64,000 nucleotides of DNA from JBCAXA01 sp038534295 (GTDB lineage Bacteria > Pseudomonadota > Gammaproteobacteria > Steroidobacterales > Woeseiaceae), in contig JBCAXA010000002.1 of assembly GCA_038534295.1 (NCBI GenBank), positions 248,001 through 312,000 on the forward strand, written 5' to 3'. The translations under genes and the position numbers were made by a program. Numbering within the stretch: the stretch's first letter is position 1; each line of letters starts with the position of its first letter. Below, piece by piece: positions 32,494 to 40,963 of the stretch. A model generated the notes under the pieces. It worked only from the letters and a program-made list of their open reading frames with translations, was not told the origin of the DNA and made no database searches.

Positions 32494-32847
32494 ATGACAC
32501 AGCAAGCTAAATCTCGCGGCGTCAGCCGACGTCAAATTCTACGCAGCGGCGCAATAGCGGTAGCCGCGGTGCCGCTCGCCGCCATCGGTGTGCGCGGGGC
32601 ACAGGCAGAGACGGTCGAATTGCCGAAGTTGACGGCGGACGACCCAGCCGCAAAGGCGCTCGGCTACGTCGATAACGTTGCGTCGATTGCCGAAGGCAGT
32701 GAGGCTACGTTCAAGGCCGGTTCGGATTGCGCAAACTGCCAGCTCTACACCGGTGGCGACGCCGAGTACGGCCCGTGCAGTATCTTCCCGGGCAAACTGG
32801 TCAGCGCAAAGGGCTGGTGCCGCACATGGGTGCAGAAAGCCGGCTAA
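32494..32847 (+). CDS. High-potential iron-sulfur protein (HiPIP)
   Basis: 117 residues from ATG 32494 with an AGGAGGG ribosome site at 32478-32484. Tat signal with SRRQIL at residues 11-16 and a hydrophobic stretch to AQA; mature part has four cysteines (Cys79, Cys82, Cys95, Cys109) in the HiPIP pattern C-x2-C...C...C that binds a [4Fe-4S] cluster. Periplasmic soluble electron carrier between the bc1 complex and oxidases or reaction centres. It is preceded by a candidate Fur box and followed by a strong terminator, so it forms a monocistronic unit. Confidence 0.93.
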   Translation: MTQQAKSRGVSRRQILRSGAIAVAAVPLAAIGVRGAQAETVELPKLTADDPAAKALGYVDNVASIAEGSEATFKAGSDCANCQLYTGGDAEYGPCSIFPGKLVSAKGWCRTWVQKAG

Positions 32848-32870
32848 CGGCTATCTGAAGCCATTTAAAA

Positions 32871-32899
32871 AGCCGCGCCGATGCGCGGCTTTTTTTTTG
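32871..32899 (+). terminator. Intrinsic terminator of the HiPIP gene
   Basis: Stem AGCCGCGC (32871-32878) / GCGCGGCT (32883-32890) with loop CGAT, followed by nine consecutive T. It lies 23 bp after the HiPIP stop. Confidence 0.92.
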
Positions 32900-32948
32900 T
32901 TCGCATTCCTGTGTATCGTCTTGCCGCCACTTCAACACGGCCAACCCT

Positions 32949-33578
32949 ATGATCGACTTTTATACGTGGACCACACCGAACGGGCGCAAGATCGCCATCC
33001 TGCTCGAAGAGCTCGGCCTCGAGTATCGCGTCCATCCCATCAACATCGGTAAAGACGAGCAGTTCGCGCCGGATTTCCTCGAGATCTCGCCGAACAACAA
33101 AATTCCGGCGATTGTGGATCAAGACGGTCCGGATGGCCCGATTTCGGTATTCGAATCGGCCGCAATCGCAATCTATCTGTGCGAAAAAACGGCCAGTGAG
33201 CTGCTGCCCACCGACACGCGCCGCCGTGTTGCCACGCTCGAATGGAGTATGTTCCAGATGGCGAGCCTCGGGCCGATGTTTGGCCAGCTCGGTCATTTCA
33301 CGCGCTTTGCCAAGGAGCAGGTGCCATATGCGATCGAGCGCTACCGAGACGAGGTGCGGCGCATCCTCGGTGTCATGGACGCGCGTTTGTCCAGCTACGA
33401 CTATTTGGCTGGCGACTACTCGATTGCCGACATTCTTTGTTATCCCTGGATACAAACGATGGTCGATGCAATGGAAGCCAAGAACCCGGGAATCATGGAT
33501 GGGGTCGGCCACGTCGAAGCCTGGCGCGAGCGTATCGCTGAACGCGCCGCCGTGCGCGCGGGCATGCAAATTCCATAG
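32949..33578 (+). CDS. Glutathione S-transferase, YfcG-like
   Basis: 209 residues. Thioredoxin-fold N-domain DFYTWTTPNGRKIAILLEEL with the TTPNGRK motif of Nu-class YfcG/YghU-type enzymes, NKIPAIVD cis-Pro segment and FESAAIAIYLCEK, then an all-helical C-domain with YLAGDYSIADILCYPW. YfcG-like proteins are disulfide-bond oxidoreductases or peroxidases that use two glutathiones. Preceded by the HiPIP terminator; it likely has its own promoter between 32900 and 32940. No signal peptide. Confidence 0.88.
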   Translation: MIDFYTWTTPNGRKIAILLEELGLEYRVHPINIGKDEQFAPDFLEISPNNKIPAIVDQDGPDGPISVFESAAIAIYLCEKTASELLPTDTRRRVATLEWSMFQMASLGPMFGQLGHFTRFAKEQVPYAIERYRDEVRRILGVMDARLSSYDYLAGDYSIADILCYPWIQTMVDAMEAKNPGIMDGVGHVEAWRERIAERAAVRAGMQIP

Positions 33579-33598
33579 CCGTTTCACAATCTTGCACC

Positions 33599-33620
33599 AC
33601 TGTTGCGTCAAGGCAACAGT
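33599..33620 (+). other. Stem-loop 20 bp after the GST stop
   Basis: Perfect 8-bp stem ACTGTTGC (33599-33606) / GCAACAGT (33613-33620), six-base loop. No T-tract, so it is a weak terminator or mRNA 3'-end stabiliser. Confidence 0.4.
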
Positions 33621-33665
33621 CGGGCTGTATTCGCATAAATCTTACGATTTCCGGCACTTCAGCCA

Positions 33666-33695
33666 TTGACAAGACGTTGTTTCTCTGCCACTGTA
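33666..33695 (+). promoter_or_regulatory. Candidate promoter of an intergenic transcript
   Basis: TTGACA at 33666-33671, a perfect -35 element, with ACTGTA or CTGTAG about 18-19 bp downstream as a weak -10. It points to the transcription unit ending at the terminator at 33803-33826. Confidence 0.35.
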
Positions 33696-33699
33696 GCGC

Positions 33700-33826
33700 C
33701 CAGACGACGTTCGGTGACACATGCCGACGCGTCAAAGAAGCGGCAGACGCAACACCTTCAGGCAAGGTCGAGGCGGGGGAACAACACTGTCGTTGACTAA
33801 AACGGCCCGCGAGGGCCGTTTTTTTG
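33700..33826 (+). ncRNA. Candidate small RNA between GST and amidase genes
   Basis: A roughly 125-nt stretch between a good -35 element and a strong intrinsic terminator, with no credible ORF. It can form TGCCG/CGGCA (33722-33726 with 33741-33745) and ACCTT/AAGGT hairpins before the terminal stem. I do not recognise it as 6S, tmRNA, SRP RNA or a riboswitch class. Alternatively the region is only the trailing end of the GST transcript. Confidence 0.33.
33803..33826. terminator. Bidirectional intrinsic terminator
   Basis: Stem ACGGCCC (33803-33809) / GGGCCGT (33814-33820), loop GCGA, followed by TTTTTT on the plus strand and, on the minus strand, a TTTTAG tail. It can end the plus-strand transcript at 33.7 kb and the amidase transcript on the minus strand. 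Confidence 0.85.
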
Positions 33827-33848
33827 TGCACGGCCGTTTTGCGTGCGG

Positions 33849-35474
33849 CTATGGCTCTAGGGTCGGGACGAATTCGGGGCGCCGATAGGCATCGCTGCCG
33901 GCCTCGAGTTCAGCGGCAATACCAATCAGCAGTGGCTCGCTGTGACGCCTGCCGATAATGCTGATACCGATGGGCAGTCCGCGCACGGCGCCGGCCGGTA
34001 GCGTGATGCTTGGCCAGCCAGACACGGCCGCAAGCCGCGAGCTGCTCAACGAAAACCGATCGCCTTGCACCGAGTCGATCGGCCACGCGGGCCCGTTTGT
34101 CGGCGCAATCACGGCGTCTAGCGACAGCTCGTCGAAAAGCCGATCGAGCGCGGCGCGCATAGCGACCCCGCTGTTGGCGATTGCCACCTGATGTTCCGGC
34201 GACCCGGCGTCCGCGGCCTCGGCGGATGCGATGAATATCTCCTGGCCAAACCAGGGCATCGTCGCGGCCGCATTGGCCTCGTTCCAGGCAATCAACGCAT
34301 CCAGCGTGTTGCGATCGGCACCGAGCGTCGTATTGGCAAGATAAGCGTTGAGTCCAGCGCGAAACTCGATCAGCAGCACCTGGTACTCGGCATCGCCAAT
34401 GCCGTCAGGCAACGTGAGGTCAATGGGGTCGATGACGTCGGCGCCGAGGTCGCGCAATGCGGCGGCCGTCCGATCGACGATCGCGGTGACACGCGGCAGG
34501 CCATCCGATCCGTAGTAACCGCGCCAGATGCCGATGCGCTTGCCTGCCGTCGTCGGTGACTGTGCCGGCGCAGCGTAATTACGGGCACCTGGATGGTCGT
34601 CTGCGGCTGGGTCGGCAGGGTCCGGTTGTGCCAGGACGGCCAGCAACGCCGCGGCCGAGGCCACGTCACGTGCCATCGGTCCCGCCGTGTCCTGCGACAC
34701 CGCGATCGGGATGATGCCGTCGCGACTCACGAGGCCAAGTGTCGGTTTGATGCCGACGATACCGTTGACGCCAGAGGGGCAAACGATCGATCCATCGGTC
34801 TCGGTGCCAACGGCGAGCGGCGCGAAACCAGCGGCGACGGCGGCAGCCGAACCGCTCGATGAGCCGCACGCATTTCGATCGATGACGTGCGGGTTGCGCG
34901 TTTGCCCGCCAACACTCGACCAACCGCTGACCGACTCGGTCGAGCGAAAATTTGCCCACTCGCTGAGATTCGTCTTACCGAGAATCACCAGACCGGCCGC
35001 GCGCAGGTCTGCCACCAGCCGTGCATCATCGTTGGCAATGTGATCGCTTAAGGCGAGCGAGCCCGCGCTGGTCGGCACGCGGTCACCGGTATCGATGTTT
35101 GCTTTTAGCAGCACCGGTATGCCGTGCAGAGGTCCGCGCGTTTGTCCCTGGGCGCGTTCTTGATCGAGCTTCTGAGCGCTACTGAGCGCATCCGGATTCA
35201 CGGCGATGACGGCGTTCAGTGTCGGGCCAGCATCGTCGAGCCGTTCGATGCGCTCGATCAGCGACGCGACGAGTGTTTGCGACGTTAGCGAGTCGTCCGC
35301 GAAGCGTGTTTGGAGCTCAGCAACGGAAAGCCACGCGAGGTCGTCGTCGATCGCAGCGCTTGGCGAAGTCGAGGCGTCTGGCGTGTCGGAGCACGCGCAG
35401 AGGCTGATTGAGATCGCACCGAGTGTCAAAAATTGAACGAGTCGATTTGCGCCAGTCGGGCGTGTTTGTATCAT
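33849..35474 (-). CDS. Amidase (amidase signature family) with lipoprotein signal
   Basis: 541 residues. N-terminal lipoprotein-type signal (GAISISLCACSD) followed by an amidase signature domain: HGIPVLLKANIDTGD carries the catalytic Lys, GSSSGSAAAVAAG the cis-Ser, and GTETDGSIVCPS the nucleophile Ser, matching the Ser-cisSer-Lys triad. It hydrolyses amide bonds in the periplasm or at the membrane; specific substrate unknown, glutamyl-tRNA amidotransferase subunit A is unlikely given the signal. Start at ATG 35474; an upstream in-frame codon adds residues without homology. Divergent from the maleylacetoacetate isomerase-like gene. Confidence 0.88.
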   Translation of the reverse strand: MIQTRPTGANRLVQFLTLGAISISLCACSDTPDASTSPSAAIDDDLAWLSVAELQTRFADDSLTSQTLVASLIERIERLDDAGPTLNAVIAVNPDALSSAQKLDQERAQGQTRGPLHGIPVLLKANIDTGDRVPTSAGSLALSDHIANDDARLVADLRAAGLVILGKTNLSEWANFRSTESVSGWSSVGGQTRNPHVIDRNACGSSSGSAAAVAAGFAPLAVGTETDGSIVCPSGVNGIVGIKPTLGLVSRDGIIPIAVSQDTAGPMARDVASAAALLAVLAQPDPADPAADDHPGARNYAAPAQSPTTAGKRIGIWRGYYGSDGLPRVTAIVDRTAAALRDLGADVIDPIDLTLPDGIGDAEYQVLLIEFRAGLNAYLANTTLGADRNTLDALIAWNEANAAATMPWFGQEIFIASAEAADAGSPEHQVAIANSGVAMRAALDRLFDELSLDAVIAPTNGPAWPIDSVQGDRFSLSSSRLAAVSGWPSITLPAGAVRGLPIGISIIGRRHSEPLLIGIAAELEAGSDAYRRPEFVPTLEP

Positions 35475-35501
35475 CACAAAGAATCCGGTCGGCCACTCGA
35501 C

Positions 35502-36152
35502 ATGCAACAGTACACGCTCTACAGCTATTTTCGCAGTTCAACGTCGACGCGGGTACGCGTGGCACTGGCGCTGAAAGGAATCGACTATCGCTATCGTGCT
35601 GTCTCACTGCTGGACGGCGATCAGCGCGGCGACGACTACCTTGCGGTCAATCCGGAGGGATTGGTACCGGCGCTGTTGACGGCCGGCGGCGATGCGTTGG
35701 CACAATCGATGGCCATCGTCGAGTACTTGGATGAAGTGCACCCCGAGCCGCCATTGCTGCCGCGCGGCGCACTCGGCCGCGCGCGGGTCCGGGCGCTTGC
35801 GCAGATCGTTGGCTGCGATATTCACCCGCTCAACAACCTGCGCGTGCTGAAGTACGTCAAGCACGAGCTGTCGGCCGGCGATGCCGGCGTCGCGGACTGG
35901 TTCCGCCATTGGGCGTCGAGCGGCTGCGCCGCGCTCGAAGCGCGCCTGTCGAGCGAACCGGAAACAGGTTCGTTTTGTCACGGCGATGCACCGACCATGG
36001 CCGACATATGCCTCTATGCCCAGGTGCTGAACAACCGACGCTTTGACGTGGACATGCGGCCGTTTCCAACCGTGACGCGAGTGTTCGAGACTTGCGCCGC
36101 GCTTGCGGCGTTCCGCGACGCTGCACCGGAGGCGCAGCCCGATGCGCGCTGA
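35502..36152 (+). CDS. maiA: Maleylacetoacetate isomerase (zeta-class GST)
   Basis: 216 residues. Zeta-class glutathione transferase: YSYFRSSTSTRVRVALALKG with the SS-x-S active-site region, NPEGLVPALL, QSMAIVEYLDE and the family-specific DIHPLNNLRVLKY. Enzyme of tyrosine/phenylalanine catabolism, converting maleylacetoacetate to fumarylacetoacetate; no other hmgA/fahA gene lies in the window, so the pathway assignment rests on homology. ATG 35502 begins the family homology. Divergent, 27 bp from the amidase start, leaving little room for two independent promoters. Confidence 0.86.
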   Translation: MQQYTLYSYFRSSTSTRVRVALALKGIDYRYRAVSLLDGDQRGDDYLAVNPEGLVPALLTAGGDALAQSMAIVEYLDEVHPEPPLLPRGALGRARVRALAQIVGCDIHPLNNLRVLKYVKHELSAGDAGVADWFRHWASSGCAALEARLSSEPETGSFCHGDAPTMADICLYAQVLNNRRFDVDMRPFPTVTRVFETCAALAAFRDAAPEAQPDAR

Positions 36153-36250
36153 TCCGGCGCCGGCCGAAACCTCGCTGTCAAACAGAATCGTTATAAAACG
36201 AAGCGGACCGTTTGAACTAAACGACACTACGGATTGATCGGAGACACGGA

Positions 36251-36784
36251 ATGCACCTGATTGTTGCGTTACTCGGCGCCATTGCTACCGCGGTATGGAT
36301 TCTGCACCGGCTCGCTGAGATGGGCATATCGCTGGCGGGCCTAAATCCCTTTCTTTGGAAGCGTCGTCGCGATTGGTCCAATCGCTATAACTCGAATCCG
36401 ATATTCCAGTTGGAATCACCGCTCGAGACCATGGGCCTGATGATGGTCGCCGTGGCCAAAGCTGACGGCGAAATGAGTGGTAGTGAGCGCGAGCATCTGC
36501 TGCGCGCCTTCGTTGATGTGTTCGAACTCAACGACAAGGATGCCGTCGGCCTATTGAATTCGGCATCGCATATGTACGGTCGAGGCGATGAAATTCGCGA
36601 CAAGCTCGATGCCGTGCTCGCGCCGAGCAAAAACGCGTTTAGCGCCACGCAACGTCAGCAAATACGACCTATGCTCGAAGCAGTCGCGGCCGCCGACGGT
36701 GAGTCCAGCGCGTCGCAGCGCGCGCTAATCGAACAAATCGGTGCGGCGTATGCTGAGGCCCCCAAGAGTACGAAAGGCTGGTAA
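36251..36784 (+). CDS. TerB-like domain membrane-anchored protein
   Basis: 177 residues. An N-terminal hydrophobic segment (LIVALLGAIATAVWILHRLA) is followed by a basic WKRRRDW and a TerB-like helical domain with two similar acidic repeats, VAVAKADGEMSGSEREHLL and LEAVAAADGESSASQRALIE, separated by about 75 residues. TerB/DjlA-like domains bind metals or act in membrane-associated stress complexes; DnaJ is absent. GGAGACACGG at about 36240 is a possible ribosome site. Monocistronic, 166 bp before the S9 peptidase. Specific function unassigned. Confidence 0.72.
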   Translation: MHLIVALLGAIATAVWILHRLAEMGISLAGLNPFLWKRRRDWSNRYNSNPIFQLESPLETMGLMMVAVAKADGEMSGSEREHLLRAFVDVFELNDKDAVGLLNSASHMYGRGDEIRDKLDAVLAPSKNAFSATQRQQIRPMLEAVAAADGESSASQRALIEQIGAAYAEAPKSTKGW

Positions 36785-36949
36785 CGCGTATTTTGTCATG
36801 TCGCTGATCTCCCGACGACATCTCATACAGTTCTAGAAAAAATTGAACGGTTTGCGCGCTGTAGAACTTGCCGGCTCGGTCGAAAAACGCCATCTTCTGT
36901 TGAGCCCCGAAGACATCTAACAAAGCCCAATGAACAGGGGAGTAGAAGT

Positions 36950-38917
36950 GTGCTGCATCGCTTGAGTCGGCGTGCCTTTGTACTTGTTGCGACTGTGCTA
37001 TGCACAGCGGCGCTGCCGGCGGTTGCCGAAATATCGGCCATGGAGTTCGGCAAGTTGCCCGGTGTCAGCGACGCGGCGATTTCGCCCGATGGGCGTCAGG
37101 CGGCGGCGTTTATCACCGTCCAGGGCATTCATGTCATTCGCGTAATCAGCATCGATAAAAAAGATCCCGAGCCGCGCTTGATTCGCTTGGGCGACGATAT
37201 GAAGCCGCGCTGGATTCGTTGGGCGAACAACGAGCAGATCCTTGCATCGTTGTGGAAAAACGAAAAATCCAACGGCGTGCCGTTTACCGGCAGCTTCATC
37301 TACACCTTTAACGCAAAGACGTTGCAGGGGAAGATCCTCGTCAAGCCAAAAAATGTCTTCCGCCAGTACAACGATCGAATTCTCGATTGGCTGGAAGACG
37401 ATCCGGATCACATACTGATGGTGTTTTCGGATTCCGACCAGTCGATTTCTGACATTCAAAAGGTCAACGTGAAGACCGGTCGCTACAAACGCTTACGGCG
37501 TGGTCGCAGTACCATTCAACAGTGGTACACGGACCGACGCGGCGAGCCGCGTGTCGGGCAGGGCATTTCTGATCGCTCATCCGACGAGGCAATCTATACG
37601 CTGATCATTCGCGATGCGGACTCGAACGACTGGCGCTCGCACAAGGAGTTCGACGGGCTGTCCCCCGGCGAGAACATCTTTGGTTTCACGGACGATCCTA
37701 ACGAGCTGATTCTCGGTCGTTTCGCGGGTAAGCCAACTCTCGGGCTCTATGTTTACGACCTCGTCGAGCAAAAAATCACGCGGACGCTGTTTCACGACGA
37801 TCAGTACGATGCGTCCGACGTCGTCCTGACGCGCGACACCGGTAAAGTTGCCGGCGTTGTCGTGGCTGCCGACGAACCCGAAGTGCGTTTGTTCGACGGT
37901 TACGACAGTGCCGTACAGCGCGCCCGTGCGAGGTTCGCGGGCCTAACCGTCGATTTCGTCGACCAGTCGGCGAACTACAAGCGCGTTCTGATGCGGCTCA
38001 CCAATCCGTCGGACCCTGGCGTGTTACTGCTCTGGGACGAAGACACGGAGTCGTATATGCAGATTGCGCAGTACCGCAGTTCAATGCCGCCGGAGAATCT
38101 CGGCAACGTCGTTTCTGCTCGCTATCCGACCCGCGATGGGCAAACTATTCCTGCGTACGTGACGATACCTGGCCACATTACGACCGTGGCCGATCTCAAA
38201 AGCATCCCCTTCGTCGTGTTGCCACACGGTGGACCCTACGCGCGCGAGTACAAGCGCTTCGACTATTTCGCCCAGTTTTTTGCAACGCGCGGATTCGGCG
38301 TATTGCAAATGAATTTTCGCGGCTCGACCGGCTACGGCGAAGCGTTTGAGGAGGCCGGTCGCAGCAGTTGGGCGCTAATGCACGACGACATCGAGGACGG
38401 CACGCGCTGGCTCATTGAACAGGGCTATGCCGACCCCGAGCGAATTTGTATTGCCGGCTGGTCATTCGGTGGCTACGCCGCCTTGATCGGTGCCATTCGC
38501 AATCCGGATCTTTATCGGTGTGCGGTGTCGATTGCCGGCGTAACGGATCTGGAAGACTTGGTCCGCGACACACGCAAATATCGCTTTGGTCGCTACGCTG
38601 CCAAGAACTCATTGCTATCCGGGTTCGCGGATCGCGACCAGATGCTCGAGTTGTCTCCCGTACGGCGCGTCGATGAGCTGACGATTCCGGTATTTCTCGC
38701 GCACGGCGAGCTCGATGTGCGGGTGCATTTTGACCAGTTTCGCCGCATGCGCGGGAAACTGAAAAAGCGCAACGATCAGGCAACCTTCGTCGCGGTCGAC
38801 GACGATCATTTCCTGTCGAAGCAGGCCAACCGCCAGAAGGTGTTTGTCGAGTTGGATGACTTTTTGAAACGTTCGGTGGCCGTTGCTGCCACCAACGACA
38901 ACGACGCCGGCGAATGA
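36950..38917 (+). CDS. S9 family serine peptidase (prolyl oligopeptidase fold)
   Basis: 655 residues, GTG start with an AGGGGAG ribosome site at 36936-36942. Signal peptide to about LPAVAE, a beta-propeller-like N-domain with repeated Asp-rich turns, and a C-terminal alpha/beta hydrolase with nucleophile Ser in CIAGWSFGGYAAL, Asp in VFLAHGELDVRV and His in DDDHFLS. Likely a periplasmic oligopeptidase or dipeptidyl aminopeptidase. HGGPYAREYKRFDYFAQFFATRG is the oxyanion-hole region. The stop ends at 38917, immediately beside the 3' end of the convergent tRNA-Pro gene. Confidence 0.92.
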   Translation: MLHRLSRRAFVLVATVLCTAALPAVAEISAMEFGKLPGVSDAAISPDGRQAAAFITVQGIHVIRVISIDKKDPEPRLIRLGDDMKPRWIRWANNEQILASLWKNEKSNGVPFTGSFIYTFNAKTLQGKILVKPKNVFRQYNDRILDWLEDDPDHILMVFSDSDQSISDIQKVNVKTGRYKRLRRGRSTIQQWYTDRRGEPRVGQGISDRSSDEAIYTLIIRDADSNDWRSHKEFDGLSPGENIFGFTDDPNELILGRFAGKPTLGLYVYDLVEQKITRTLFHDDQYDASDVVLTRDTGKVAGVVVAADEPEVRLFDGYDSAVQRARARFAGLTVDFVDQSANYKRVLMRLTNPSDPGVLLLWDEDTESYMQIAQYRSSMPPENLGNVVSARYPTRDGQTIPAYVTIPGHITTVADLKSIPFVVLPHGGPYAREYKRFDYFAQFFATRGFGVLQMNFRGSTGYGEAFEEAGRSSWALMHDDIEDGTRWLIEQGYADPERICIAGWSFGGYAALIGAIRNPDLYRCAVSIAGVTDLEDLVRDTRKYRFGRYAAKNSLLSGFADRDQMLELSPVRRVDELTIPVFLAHGELDVRVHFDQFRRMRGKLKKRNDQATFVAVDDDHFLSKQANRQKVFVELDDFLKRSVAVAATNDNDAGE

Positions 38918-38994
38918 TGGTCGGGGTGACTGGATTCGAACCAACGACCTCGTCGTCCCGAACGACGCGCTCTACCAGGCTGAGCTACACCCCG
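38918..38994 (-). tRNA. tRNA-Pro (CGG)
   Basis: 77-nt cloverleaf on the minus strand with encoded CCA (rc of TGG at 38918-38920). Acceptor CGGGGTG pairs with CACCCCG, D-arm GCTC-AGCCTGGTA-GAGC, anticodon loop TTCGGGA giving anticodon CGG, T-arm GTTGG-TTCGAAT-CCAGT. The CCA begins one base after the S9 peptidase stop. Confidence 0.96.
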
Positions 38995-39045
38995 TTGTTG
39001 TGGCCGTACGGTTAACACCGTGACGGTCAGCCCCGGCGGGCCTTT

Positions 39046-40044
39046 TCAGCGCGAGCGCTGAACCGAGAATTCGGCGATGGTCTGCAGCGCTCGTTTGTAA
39101 TCCGACTCCGGGATCGGATCGAGGGCGGCCACAGCCATGGCGGCGGCCTCCTGAGCGCGTCGCGCAGTGTACTGAAGGGCGCCGGTTGATTCAACGATCG
39201 CCAGGACCCGATCGATGTCGCCGCGACCGCCTTTCAGTATGACTTTGCGGAGCAATTCGTGCTCTAACTCGGAACACTGCGACAGCGCGTAAATCAGCGG
39301 CAGTGTTGGCTTGCCCTCAGCCAGATCATCGCCGACGTTCTTGCCCAGATCGGCGGAATCTGCGGCGTAATCCAGAAGATCGTCGATCAATTGAAACGCG
39401 ACGCCGAGCTCACGGCCGTAAGTCGCCAGCGCGTCGCGCTGGGCGTTGCTGGCGCCGGCAATCAGCGCGCCGAGTTCCGCGCCCGCTTCGAAAAGTTTGG
39501 CCGTCTTACGGTAAATGACCTCGCGATACTGCGCCTCGTCCGTGTTCGGGTTATGCACGTTCATGAGCTGCATGACCTCGCCGGCGGCGATGGTATTGGT
39601 AGCGTCGGCGAGTACGTCCATGACGGGCAGCTGGCCAAGCGAGACCATCATCTGGAATGAACGCGAGTACAGGAAATCGCCGACTAGGACGCTGGCCTGG
39701 TTGCCGAAAACCTGATTCGCGGTCGCCTTGCCGCGTCGACGCTCCGAGCCATCCACGACGTCGTCGTGCAGGAGCGTTGCTGTGTGAATAAATTCAACGA
39801 TCGCGGCCAAGGTGTGATGACCGTCACCACGGCAGCCCAGCGCTCGCGCAGCCAGCAGCACGACAACGGGCCGTAGCCGTTTGCCGCCACCCGAAACGAT
39901 GTACTCAGCGACGTCCGAGACTAGGCGGACGTCGCTCGTAAGGGAGCTTCGGATCAAGGCATCGACCGCGTCCAGATCCGCGGCGACTAGGGCGCGGACG
40001 TCGTCAAAATCGATGTCGGACTGGACGGGGCGGGCGGTTTGCAT
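39046..40044 (-). CDS. ispB: Polyprenyl (octaprenyl) diphosphate synthase
   Basis: 332 residues. Trans-prenyltransferase making the quinone side chain. First Asp-rich motif LLHDDVVDGSERRRGK, second QLIDDLLDYAADSADLGK, plus GGGKRLRPVVVLLAA at the N-terminus and FAQxVxVGDFLYSRSFQ-like segment (VLVGDFLYSRSFQMM). The location next to rplU-rpmA, divergently, is the conserved ispB position in proteobacteria. Chain length is not readable with certainty, though the family length and context suggest octaprenyl. Promoter lies in the shared 252-bp gap. Confidence 0.93.
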   Translation of the reverse strand: MQTARPVQSDIDFDDVRALVAADLDAVDALIRSSLTSDVRLVSDVAEYIVSGGGKRLRPVVVLLAARALGCRGDGHHTLAAIVEFIHTATLLHDDVVDGSERRRGKATANQVFGNQASVLVGDFLYSRSFQMMVSLGQLPVMDVLADATNTIAAGEVMQLMNVHNPNTDEAQYREVIYRKTAKLFEAGAELGALIAGASNAQRDALATYGRELGVAFQLIDDLLDYAADSADLGKNVGDDLAEGKPTLPLIYALSQCSELEHELLRKVILKGGRGDIDRVLAIVESTGALQYTARRAQEAAAMAVAALDPIPESDYKRALQTIAEFSVQRSR

Positions 40045-40157
40045 GACAAAATTCTGCCTGATTCGGGTGAGCCGTGCGAGCCGCTAGCGGAGCCGAGGCG
40101 CCGTTGTCCGGTCCGTGTCGCAGCGTTTTGGGGCCGGTCAAGCGGACAAAGCGCGCA

Positions 40158-40186
40158 TTGACCAGGCTCTAGTCACGACCTACAAT
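40158..40186 (+). promoter_or_regulatory. Sigma-70 promoter of rplU-rpmA-obgE
   Basis: TTGACC (40158-40163), 17-bp spacer and TACAAT (40181-40186), close to consensus, 111 bp before the rplU ATG. Leaves an approximately 100-nt leader, in which ribosomal-protein feedback could act. Confidence 0.75.
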
Positions 40187-40296
40187 TGCGGGCTGTTTGG
40201 GCGGATGGCGGCTGTTTGCGGCCGATTCGCTCTCCAATCAACAAAATTCCGAGATCGGGCGGTGGCGATGCACAGCTGGCGGCCGGAGGATAAGAC

Positions 40297-40617
40297 ATGT
40301 ACGCGGTATTCAAAAGCGGCGGCAAACAGTACAAAGCCCAGAAGGGCGACCGCCTGAAGCTCGAAAAACTCGACGTCGCGCCGGGCGACGAGGTCGAATT
40401 CGACCAGGTTTTACTGGTCGGCGAAGGCAAAGACGTCACCGTAGGTACCCCCCTCGTAGATGGCGGCAAGGTCCAGGCGACCGTCGTCAGTCAGGGGAAG
40501 GGCAAGAAAGTTGACATCATCAAGTTCCGGCGCCGCCAGAACTACATGCGTCATAAAGGACATCGTCAGCACTTCACGGAAGTCGAGATCACCGACATTG
40601 CCGGCGGTGCGAAGTAA
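40297..40617 (+). CDS. rplU: 50S ribosomal protein L21
   Basis: 106 residues with the complete L21 sequence: MYAVFKSGGKQYKAQKGDRL start, VGTPLVDGGKVQATV and KIKFRRRQNYMRHKGHRQHFTEVEI-like C-terminal rRNA-binding region. Primary binder of 23S rRNA with L20. GGAGGA ribosome site at 40285-40290. First gene of the rplU-rpmA-obgE unit, with its promoter at 40158. Confidence 0.98.
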   Translation: MYAVFKSGGKQYKAQKGDRLKLEKLDVAPGDEVEFDQVLLVGEGKDVTVGTPLVDGGKVQATVVSQGKGKKVDIIKFRRRQNYMRHKGHRQHFTEVEITDIAGGAK

Positions 40618-40638
40618 GACGACCTCAGCAAACGCAGC

Positions 40639-40662
40639 GTGCGCCGTTCGCGAACGACGCAC
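40639..40662 (+). other. Stem-loop in the rplU-rpmA spacer
   Basis: Imperfect dyad: GTGCG (40639-40643) with CGCAC (40658-40662), and CGTT/AACG inside, with single-base bulges on each side. Probably an mRNA processing or translation-balance element; no U-tract. Confidence 0.4.
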
Positions 40663-40685
40663 CGATCCAGACAAGGTAACGAACG

Positions 40686-40943
40686 ATGGCACATAAAAAA
40701 GCAGGCGGCAGCTCCAAGAACGGTCGCGATTCAGAATCCAAACGCCTTGGCGTGAAGCGCTACGGCGGCGAGCAGGTACTCGCCGGCAACATCATCGTTC
40801 GCCAGCGCGGTACGCATTTCCATCCTGGCGTCAATGTCGGCATGGGCCGTGACCACACGCTCTTTGCCAAGGCCACCGGCCGCGTGTTGTTCGAACGCAA
40901 AGGCCCACAAGGTCGTAAGTTCGTCAGCATCGTCTCTGACTGA
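40686..40943 (+). CDS. rpmA: 50S ribosomal protein L27
   Basis: 85 residues, the complete L27: AHKKAGGSSKNGRDSESKRL N-terminus that reaches the peptidyl-transferase centre, then GGEQVLAGNIIVRQRGTHFHPG and RVLFERKGPQGRKFVSI. Located 68 bp after rplU with a dyad between. Followed by an intrinsic terminator at 40964. Confidence 0.98.
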   Translation: MAHKKAGGSSKNGRDSESKRLGVKRYGGEQVLAGNIIVRQRGTHFHPGVNVGMGRDHTLFAKATGRVLFERKGPQGRKFVSIVSD

Positions 40944-40963
40944 GCGATCGCCCGATTGCGCTG

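Noticed and set aside
38918..38994. tRNA-Pro as an integration site for a genomic island
   Set aside because: Flanking genes are housekeeping on both sides and no partial tRNA copy was seen in the window.
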